Of a DNA stretch of 64,000 nt, positions 55,832 through 64,000 are shown one piece after another; positions within the stretch are counted from its first letter, which is position 1, and each line of letters starts with the position of its first letter. The position numbers and the translations under genes are program-made. Under the pieces are notes generated by a model. It was not told the DNA's origin. It was given only the letters and a program-made list of their open reading frames with translations, and searched no databases. The DNA comes from Oscheius sp. JU75 (lineage: Eukaryota > Nematoda > Chromadorea > Rhabditida > Rhabditidae): contig JASJZC010000003.1 in assembly GCA_037178855.1 (NCBI GenBank), positions 682,001 to 746,000 of the forward strand. Direction: 5' to 3'.

Positions 55832-57112
55832 CTAACCTTTATACAATCCAAATGCCTTCAGCATACCCTTCCTGTAGTCCTCAATAATGAGCACTGCCAG
55901 TATTGGATCGAAAATCTTCGGTAGGCAGAGGATGAGAGACAAAATGGGGGCAGTCAGTCCAAATTCTTCGTCTGGGGACCAGAAGAGAAAAGAGTCATAG
56001 ACTACTCCAGGAGCTGCGAAGGTCATGAAGGGGACGGCTGCCTAATAATGTTGATGGTCATAGTGACAGTGATAGCTTGTTACCTGCGCTATTAGAAGCC
56101 AAAACAGTTGTTTCTGCTTCATCACAACCGCCAAATGCGAAGATTTTTCAATTTTCTTGTATATTTTGTAGGTACAAAAGATGGCCACAATCCCCTCAAC
56201 ACTGGACGAGAAGAAATGGTTCGAGTAGGAGAAGAAGCCGTAAAATGAGATGGTCTTATCAGAATTCTGAGCCTTCTGTTTGACTGCTTACAGTAAACCC
56301 TACAAAAATTTTCATCAACATGTACCCACTGGTCTCGAGGTCTGTCACATTATACTGTTCCGCCACCTTGTCTTTCATTATCTAGACTACAGTATTTTTC
56401 GTTTCGAGGCCCAAACCTGGGAGAGAGGAGACATGTGGCACCATAACATTCCACATAGGACAAAATATACGAGGCAGGCTAGGGCGAATAGAGACAGTAT
56501 AAGTTTGAGGATACTGGACTGCTGGATTTTTGAAGAAACCTTGTCCCTGGAACTACTGTCAGGCAAGTACAGACAAACATAGAGAGATAGAGGGACAGAG
56601 TGGTAGAGACAGAGAGGTAAAGAGGGCGAGACATAGACGCATATTGACATAAAGACGGTGAGAAAAAAAGTAGAGACAGTGAGATAGAGCCATAGAAAGA
56701 CAGAGAGAAAAAGAGGCAGAGACTGAACTCACTGGCAGATAGCAAAGTACCGTAACAAGAACAGATATGTAGTTATGACTTCCCAAGATAGCAAAATGGC
56801 ACAGTAGACAGATGCACCATACTTTGCCACAGTATTATTTTTAAAGAGACTACCGTAAGAAAAGACAATCCAAGTGTTGTCATATATGAAATGGACCAGA
56901 AAAAATACTGTCACTCTTTCTCTCTGTCCATCACTTACCGGGCTGACAACAACCACTGATAGTCCAAAGATGGCTTCAAACATGTAGTAAAACAGTAACA
57001 CATGTTTATAGCTCCCCATTTTAGAGGGGATCATAATAATTATAGCTACCAGCATCAGGTTCAAAATTACGGATACTGTAGCAACAATCTGGACCGCCTT
57101 GGAGAGAATCAT
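55832..57112 (-). CDS. Serpentine (7TM) chemoreceptor, Str/Srj-like
   Basis: complement(join(55832..56041, 56084..56266, 56304..56381, 56417..56555, 56733..57112)), about 329 residues. The N-terminus is already a membrane segment (IVATVSVILNLMLVAIIIM) followed by SKMGSYKHVLLFYYMFEAIF, the hallmark of nematode Str-type receptors. Then come LLRYFAIC (the FIYRYFAIC position), LILSLFALACLVYFVLCGML, a loop (IMKDKVAEQYNVTDLETSGY), YKIYKKIEKSS, and the last segments TFAAPGVVYDSFLFW and LSLILCLPKIFDPILAVLII. The likely role is chemosensory GPCR. One weak point is a stretch at about 56895-56940 (GTAAGTGATGGACAGAGAG...). It looks like an intron but is only 31 nt and would break the frame if removed, so the first exon may carry an indel. 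Confidence 0.78.
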
Positions 57113-57222
57113 CTCTGAAAATAGGCAGACAGAGAGACAGGAGGGGGAGAAAGAAACTCTTGTAAGAACGAGAAAGATTACATAGAAATGCCTCTAGAGG
57201 GAATTGAATATGTCCGAGTAGT

Positions 57223-57443
57223 TCAAAGAAATGGAGACAGAGAGACATAAAGGAATTTGAACCGCATAATTTCCGAGAGGTGATTCCTGGAAAGAATCTG
57301 GAAGATCACGGAAGAAAGGACAAGGAAGAGCCCGAAGAAGCCGGTAAATACATAGCGATAGCATGACATAATGTACCAGGAATAGGTTTTGCTAGCTTCT
57401 TGGATCTCTGAGTTTGTTATCACCTGTTCAGAGCCTGGCTACT
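57223..57443 (-). other. Open stretch with one membrane segment, unassigned
   Basis: After an acceptor-like CAG at about 57424 the minus strand reads ITNSEIQEASKTYSWYIMSC, then a hydrophobic segment (VFTGFFGLFLVLSSVIFQIL) and NHLSEIMR before a possible donor. It lies upstream of the receptor on the same strand but does not join it in phase. It may be an exon of another receptor-like gene or debris. Confidence 0.35.
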
Positions 57444-57850
57444 CTGAAAATATGCGAGAGTAAACAAGGAACAGAGAAAATTCCAAAGTTGGACAGAAAC
57501 GATCTCTGTCTCTGTTCCTCAAAGAGCCAAAATTTGAAAAACGGAAATAGTTTCTAGAAAGAATAAACGTCGCGGAAGCGAAAAGTTTTTTTTAGAAAAT
57601 ACTTTAGAACATGAAGAACACAAGGAAGCGATCTCACGAAGTCTCATTCTACCAAGATGTGCATCTTCTGCCCTATGCCTCAGCACCGCAGCGATGCTGT
57701 GTTGTAAGTCTACCTTCTATTTTCTCACTACGCCCTGTCGTAGCTACTGTAATTTTAACTGCTCTTGAACTATCGATTGCTGCTGCGTCTCATACCTCAT
57801 TCTTCCTTTTTTTTTGTCTACTGAAACTGACTAATTGGTCAATTTTCAGA

Positions 57851-59864
57851 ATGTTCGTCTGCGACAACTGCCCCCCGAAGCCGCACTTCCAATCAGCCGT
57901 GATGCTGGAGGAACACATAGCCATTCAGCATTTCCGCTTCAGTCCTTATCAGTCAGTTTCCAGATTTTTTTTCTTTAAAACGTCTGTCCTTGACTCATTC
58001 TCGTCACTCGTCTCTCCGGCACAGTACTATGGCCTCCTACTGTCTTTCTGTCTGTTAGACTCTCTCTAGTTGCCTCTGTCCTACCCCCTCTCAACTATCA
58101 TTTGATCACCTCTTCCTGTCAGTTCATCCCTCATTTTTTATGAAATTCTGGCAGTTTCCTGTCAATTTCCAACTTTTTTTTCCATTTGACTTGTCAAAAC
58201 TTTCTTCGCTTTCCCTCTAATTTTCCAAGAATCAAGTCTTGCATCGCTTTCTACCTTCTAACATAAAACTTTGAGACATATTTTGACTGATTTGGAACCC
58301 CTAAGTGGATCAAGAGACCGGGGTTCAGTTCCTGACTCTTTAAACTCCGTTTTGATGTAGGATTTGGTGCCTCGAGGGTTTGTTTCGGTAGCTGTGTTCT
58401 AACATTGAAAATGTCTCTCCTACTCATTCTTGTCCTCGGAGAGTACACTGACACTTGACTCATTCCATGGTTCAGTTGCTGTCAGCCTGTCTCTTTTTGA
58501 CTCGCTAGATTCTACGTCGCATTGGAACCTCTAACCCCAATATCTCCTTTCTGTCCTGTTCTCTAGACTCTGTACCTATCACTGTCTCTCTATGACTCTG
58601 TACTCTCAACTCATACCTTAATCTTCCAGATGTCGCGAGTGTCCTCTCTTTTTCGGTACGGAACATGCTGTCGCCGCCCATATCCGTCACATCCACGGCC
58701 ACCTGCAGTTCAGCTTCATCTTCCACTACACTCCCGGCTGTGACGACCTTCGCGAAAAGATCAAGAGTCTGTCCAGAAAGGGCCTGAAAGCCGTGGCTTC
58801 CGCTCCCAGTCATCTGGCTCATCCTCCTCTTCCACTGCCTCATCCTCTAAATGTCTCGGCTTCGGAGCCGGCCAACTCTTCCACCGAGGTTTTCGTGAAG
58901 CAGGAACCTGAAGAGAATTGCCAGCAGTTGGCCTTGGTCATCGATGAGGAGAAGAGCAAGAGCACATCCTCACAGAAGAGTGATTTTGACGTGAAGCCGG
59001 ACATCGAGAAGCTGAACGAATTCAGTAAGTCACTATCTCTGTATCTCTGTCTCTATGCCTGTCTGATTAAAACTGTAATATTTCAGACATCTCGGCTCCC
59101 GGTACTACCGTAACCTGTACAGCCATCGTCATCGAGTCCACTTCCATGCCCAACTCCACTACTGGCTCCAGCACCACGCCCGATCTGCCCGTCCCGAAGA
59201 TCGGACCTATTGACTTTGCTGAGTTCGGCCACGACTCTATTCTCCAAAACCGGGACACGCTGGCCGAGCTGATGAAGAGAAGCGACGACCTGAACCGTCA
59301 GGAAGACGAGAGGAAGAGAGTCGAGTGCAAGCAGTGCGGGATGATGGTCAGCGATCAGAGGAGCAGCCGTTTCTATCACGCCAACACGCGGCACATCAAG
59401 CTCCCTCTCTACGAGTGCGTCGGCTGCGGCAAGAAGTGGTGCACCATCTCGAGATCTGACGTCGTCAAACACGTGCAGGCAAATCATCATGGAGACGAGA
59501 GCCTCATCATCGATCACAAGGGACGTGTCAGGCAACAGCTCAAGGTTTTGGTCGAACTTTGCTTCCCAAAAGCCAAAAAAGGTTAGTTCCATCATAGACA
59601 GAAAAAGAGACAAAGACTCATATTCAATTTTCAGAAAACGTCAAAGACGGTGCATACACCTTCGACGAGACTGACGACTTTGAAGAGGACGAGGTCCGTG
59701 CCGCTGCCCAACCGCTCGGCAGAAAACTTCCAGTTCTCAAGTACGAAGAGCCTGATGACGGTGAGCTGTCCGACGACGACGACGACTCTCCGCCCACGAT
59801 GAAGAAGATTCGCTCACTTGGGGGCCACACACTCCGAAGCATGGATATTTTCAAGAACTGCTAG
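57851..59864 (+). CDS. C2H2 zinc-finger protein with four fingers and an acidic tail
   Basis: join(57851..57951, 58630..59024, 59087..59581, 59635..59864), 406 residues. There are two pairs of fingers, each C-x2-C ... H-x4-H: CDNC at residue 4, CREC at 35, CKQC at 246 and CVGC at about 276. Between the pairs is a Pro/Ser/Thr-rich, low-complexity region. The C-terminus is acidic (DETDDFEEDE; DDGELSDDDDD) and ends MDIFKNC. It is probably a nuclear DNA-binding or chromatin protein. The ATG at 57851 directly follows a TTTTCAG acceptor, which suggests a 5'UTR exon or trans-splice site. The open stretch at 57611-57715 upstream does not join in frame and is probably untranslated. Confidence 0.8.
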
Positions 59865-60048
59865 ATGTACTCTCGCCCTCTCTGCCTCTTCCCATGTGTT
59901 CATTTTGGATTGAGCACGCGCGTGTGCCCACTTTGCACTCATTTTCTGTATAGATATTAAATATGAAATTTTTGTAACACTTTCGCCCTGCACATGCTGC
60001 TTAATATAGTTATTTATTCACATTTGAAGGTTACAGAATCTATTGAAA

Positions 60049-62656
60049 CTACTTGGATGTCTTTGGGCGAATGACAGCTGAACGTAACTTTTCAAGTTTG
60101 GCTGGCGTTTCGCTCTGCACATCCGACGTCTCGCTCTGCACATAAAAGACGACCTCTGTCGTCTTCGTCACAGAGCTGTGAAGTTTTTTGTTAATTTTAT
60201 TGGATTCAGTCTTGTCCTTGGTGAAAACGGCAATTGTTTTGGGAACTACTCTCATCAGGGAAAATCCTGAAATTGTATAATTGTTCAAGCACTGAGACAA
60301 GTATTACGAACCATTATCCTTGAAATCTGCCGCAGATTGAAGATCGAACTTGTTGTCGACCTTACAGCTTTCGAACTTGATTCCTTCTTGTACGATATAA
60401 AGATCAGCCCTCACCCGTTCGCCTAGAAAACTTTCCAGGAGGAAATACATAGCTTCCTCGAACTTCTGATTTTCTTCCCTTGGCATTAGCGTCACAGAGG
60501 TTTTGTCTGAACAAGTTTCCGATAGCTACATGGTATAATGAAATTTGCATTGTTGAAGTTGGTTCTTTAGGAGTTCTTCACACTGCTGAACTTCGTCGGC
60601 GAATATGTAGACTTTCAATTGACACTGTGCCGCTTGATTTGGGAGTCTTGAAAGGAAAAATAATGAAACTCTCGAATGACTTACATCATTAACGAAATGA
60701 GCGTATTCATACTGGCTCGATCCTTGACCACAGCGTGCGTAGCGGTTTTTGAGAATCTCCACGGTTTCCCATTGTAAATATGAGCGTTCTTGCTCCACTT
60801 GTATGGATACTTGTTGAATTCAGGATATATCAAGTAGACGTCTTTTTCCATCAATGGAACAGGATTGAGAAAGACTAGAAAAGCGAGTTTGGGCGAAAAT
60901 CAATAAGTTTTGCGCAAAAACATAGTCCTGTTTAATTATTTTTCTCTGCACTACTGTCACGAAAAAACAGTTCTTACCTGAAAAGCGGTCTCCTACGACT
61001 TTTCGCCAATAATAGCTCAGTTGTTCCAAATGGCTGACATCAGGACTTCTTGGATAGTCCGCATACCAAAACGGATCAACTGTATCTTGGACAAAGACTC
61101 CAGTTGGATCAACCGATATTTTGCATAGGGCTTTCAGGGATTGGATATTTTTGTAGCAGAGAAACACGTTGAATTCCTTGATGTACTTTCTAAGCTGCTC
61201 CAAAGTTGAAGGCTAAAACTTTCTATATAGTGTTCAATTTGGGTCCCAACCATTGGATCAGATTTGATTGAAAGCATATCGGACAGAGTAACCTCCAGTT
61301 TCCGTAAATTTCCAGTATCCGAAGATTTTTCTACAGGGTTGAACGAGCTCAGGTTCTGTGCGAATACTTTCCCCAGCTTTGCTGAGTAAGTGTTAGGACA
61401 AAGGGATATTTCACTCGAGGCGTTTCCTGAAATCCTTGTAGGAAAAATAACCGTATTTCAAACCAGCAGGAATAATGATGGTTCCACCGTAAGAACGTAC
61501 TAAGTATCCTGTTTTGAATGTCTTCAACACGGGGACATAGTCTTCGAGGAAGGTTTGGAGAGTTTTGAACAGGCTCTCACGGCTTTTCCCATATTCGTCG
61601 TAGTGATCGAAATTTTCAATTATCATTATCTAGAACTACAGTTAAAAGTTTTGGTATGATCAACTTACTCGATCGACTACATCCGTTTCTAGATTTTCAG
61701 CTACCATGACCACGACTTTCTTGGTTTCGGACATGCAGACAGATTTGAAAAGAAGTTTTCTTGTATCAAGTCCTCGGTCTCTAAGAACTCCTCGAATTTC
61801 AATCGGATCTATAAATGAAGTTATTAATAAAAACACATTAAAGCAGCTTGCCGTCGTGGTGAAATCCATCGATTTCCTTGGAATAGTAGAGGATATAGTC
61901 CGTATAGTCCACTTTCATGACGCGGTAGATACATTTATCTCCAAAATGAATAACATCGTTCTGCAAAAATTACGGAACTTCTAGCGAAATGATGTTCTTG
62001 GCGAAAAATCAAAGCACGGTATTTTCAACCTTATAAAATTGAGACACTTTCCATTTCCAAAAAGACATGGCTTACTCACCTCGTTGCCTCTCAGACGAGC
62101 CTCTCCAATCATCGAAAAATCCCACTCGAATGAATCTCCGGCTGGGCAAAACTTGTTGGGACAGAGCCTTAAAATCTCTCCTTTTTTCTCGTACTCGAAT
62201 CCCAGTACTTGAGCATTTTTCAGAATTGTGGATGTCAAGAACTGCGAGAGAACACCAGCTTTGGAGAAGATCTTAATAGTTTTCTATTATTAGGAAGAAA
62301 CTATTCCCACTTTTACTTTCCCCTTCGGAGTTTCAATCTTTCGCACCTGTTCATACTCATCGGCAAATTTTTCCAAAACTTTGGTTCCTGGGACGATCTG
62401 GAAAAAAGTTTTTGTTTTGAGGTCAAATCATCCGTATCAGGGTTGAATTTTCCCTTACCTCCTTATGGCTGTCGATTATTTCTTTGCATGTGAAATGGTG
62501 TACTCTTTCACCCTTATTGATTTCCGAAATCAGTTTTACATCTAACTGATGCTTGTCTTTGTCCACTTTGCCTGGCATTTCTTCACCGGCCTTTAGAAGA
62601 AAGTAGCCACAATCTTCGGGGTAGATTCTGAAATGCCCAAAGTAATATCGGTGCAC
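60049..62656 (-). CDS. Large unidentified protein, at least 640 residues (5' end not found)
   Basis: complement(join(60049..60266, 60312..60525, 60592..60646, 60685..60874, 60978..61212, 61251..61381, 61452..61629, 61669..61808, 61852..61960, 62080..62283, 62347..62397, 62459..62656)) is open throughout and ends in TAG. Readable segments include YFGHFRIYPEDCGYFLLKAG, GEILRLCPNKFCPAGDSFEW, NDVIHFGDKCIYRVMKVDYT, VVVMVAENLETDVVDR and YLIYPEFNKYPYKWSKNAHI. No signal peptide, membrane segment or motif I can name. The intron 61809-61851 appears to use a GC donor (GACG|GCAAGC). The first listed exon begins after TTGAG with no ATG, so further 5' exons lie upstream. An optional intron at 60526-60591 removes an in-frame TAG. 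Confidence 0.6.
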
Positions 62657-63940
62657 CTCAAACGACAACCATTCTTATCGCGGCCTTGATTTAAGCCCAT
62701 TAGGGCATCCTTTGGAAAACGAGAAACCGTTTAGATTCAAGGCGACACAGAGACTGACAGACAGAGAGACTAAGGGAAGAGGGAGAAATGCTAGGTAGGC
62801 TATTACGACAAGGAGAAAAAGGTTATCGAATGAGGATGAATATAGTTTGGCAGTTGTGACAGACAAAGAGACGCTGTTAAAAGTAGATGACAAGACAATG
62901 ACAGAGAGATTGAGACGAGCCCAGCGGAAAGACAGTGAGAAATGACTGAGAGGCATAGAAATAGCAGTCAAAGATGGACACACTGAAAACCAACAGCAAA
63001 ATACGACTGAGAAACAAGGCGACAGGAAACCAGAAGAAAATAAAAAAATTTCCATCGGAGGTAGTTTGTGAAAGAAACAGACATACTAAAAAAAACAGAG
63101 TAGTCAACTATCGAAAGTGCAATGGTATCCTTTGAGAACTGTCTGTATGAGGCCGCAATCCAATCAAAAGTTACGTATTGTCTAAAAGATGTGAACTTAG
63201 GCGTCAAGTTTGGGGCAGCTTGAAAGTGATCCAGTATTTTGGAAGCTTGGGACGGCTGGTAAGGTATCCAATATTTGAGACAAACAGATGGGCATGGGTA
63301 TAATGCAGCAATGGCCAAATGGATCTATGGAGGCAAACTTACATTCTGTTGGACATGTCGGTAAAGAAATGACTCGGTTTCTTATTTCACCTCTCCAGTA
63401 GGAGGGACCAAGGGAGAAATGCCGGTGAAATTGACCTATCTAGCTTGACTTTTGTCCGAAGTTTCGAAAGATTTCAAAACGATTTTTCCAGGGTTTCGAG
63501 GAAAACATCAAAGCTCTCAAAATTCACACGCTGTTATTCACACGCACTTTGCCAACCACGGAATTTACTCTTCAAGCGGGTATGTCAGTAAAAACTCACG
63601 GCTTTGTTCTGGGCATATCCATTGACATTGAAGGACGTCCTGCTTTTCAAAATGTTTCGACACGTGTCTACTAGCACGATATGAATTACTGAGGTCATTA
63701 AAAACAGATGTTTCTTTTAGCAAAGGAGCTGCAAAATCTTGAGAGCGTAATAGCAATTAAGACTCTGACAATGACCTGTGTAAGCTTCCCGTAAGCATTC
63801 TGTCTTTGCACTTTCGGAAACCAATGGAAACCTCTACGCTTCAAACGTAGCTTGCTTCCGTTTTTTTCGTCAGTCTACACTCAGCACTCTGTCTAAATAT
63901 AAGGCCCTTATCAGCAAGTATTCTCTATGAAAATCCCCCG
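62657..63940. other. Probable 5' region and introns of the unidentified gene, unresolved
   Basis: On the minus strand there is a TCTCTCTGTCTGTCAGTCTC tract (about 62745-62780), typical of introns here. Open pieces occur at about 63190-63310 (PSQASKILDHFQAAPNLTPK) and 63570-63750 (LLRSQDFAAPLLKETSVF). I could not connect them in phase to the exon at 62656. Confidence 0.3.
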
Positions 63941-63968
63941 CAGAGACAGACACTCATATTCAAGTTTC

Positions 63969-64000
63969 AGAAATCGCTAAAGACGGAGCATACACCTTCG
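63969..64000 (+). pseudogene. Second copy of the zinc-finger gene's last exon (partial at edge)
   Basis: The final bases repeat the intron end and start of the last exon of the gene at 57851-59864: CATATTCAA(G/T)TTTCAG, then a segment reading EIAKDGAYTF, versus ENVKDGAYTF. The preceding 100 bp do not contain the penultimate exon at its expected distance. This is therefore either a fragmentary duplication or a paralogue with a longer intron; the window ends before it can be resolved. Confidence 0.75.

Noticed and set aside
57611-57715. MKNTRKRSHEVSF... as first coding exon of the zinc-finger protein
   Set aside because: The only good donor leaves phase 0, which would put the C2H2 exon out of frame; the ATG directly after the next acceptor is preferred.

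Overview
The window is eukaryotic and almost certainly nematode (rhabditid-like). Introns are very short (many 34-45 nt) with the usual GT...TTTTCAG signals. Several families are typical of worms: secreted C-type lectins with threonine linkers, a Str/Srj-type serpentine receptor, a GNAT/YitH (DUF1248-type) acetyltransferase, three DUF4140/DUF4139 proteins like C. elegans F37C4.5, and an AMPK gamma gene with several starts. Species was not determined. All exon structures were spliced by hand and checked for phase.

Layout. (1) 1-15.4 kb is a fast-evolving cluster of secreted C-type lectin (CRD) genes: eight essentially complete copies in both orientations, at least four decayed copies or fragments, and a 3' end at the left edge. 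All share one architecture (signal peptide, Ser/Thr linker, one CRD, nearly always five exons) and many share an upstream block of about 100-190 bp. A dead, 5'-truncated LINE sits directly behind one lectin stop codon. An acetyltransferase gene, a fragmentary inverted copy of it and a 183-bp inverted repeat lie in the middle. (2) 15.4-21 kb holds three tRNA genes (Val-UAC, Val-AAC, Cys-GCA), one unidentified 338-aa gene, a decayed galectin and other gene debris. (3) 23.2-40.7 kb is one large AMPK gamma gene with three possible first exons and long introns, one of which carries a strong hairpin. (4) 41.7-55.3 kb has three DUF4139 paralogues, two of them divergently transcribed from a 563-bp interval; between the second and third lie an RluA-type pseudouridine synthase gene and, 149 bp behind it on the same strand, a small conserved-looking gene (a possible operon). 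(5) 55.8-64 kb has a serpentine receptor, a four-finger C2H2 protein, a large unidentified gene on the minus strand, and at the right edge a duplicated last exon of the zinc-finger gene.

Functional picture: the left third looks like an environment- or pathogen-facing secreted lectin array under birth-and-death evolution. The right two thirds are mostly conserved cellular genes (energy sensing, RNA modification, transcription) mixed with nematode-specific families. Intronic (GACAGA)n / (TCTGTC)n purine/pyrimidine tracts recur in most genes and are a signature of this genome. I saw no bacterial-type features, CRISPR arrays or rRNA.
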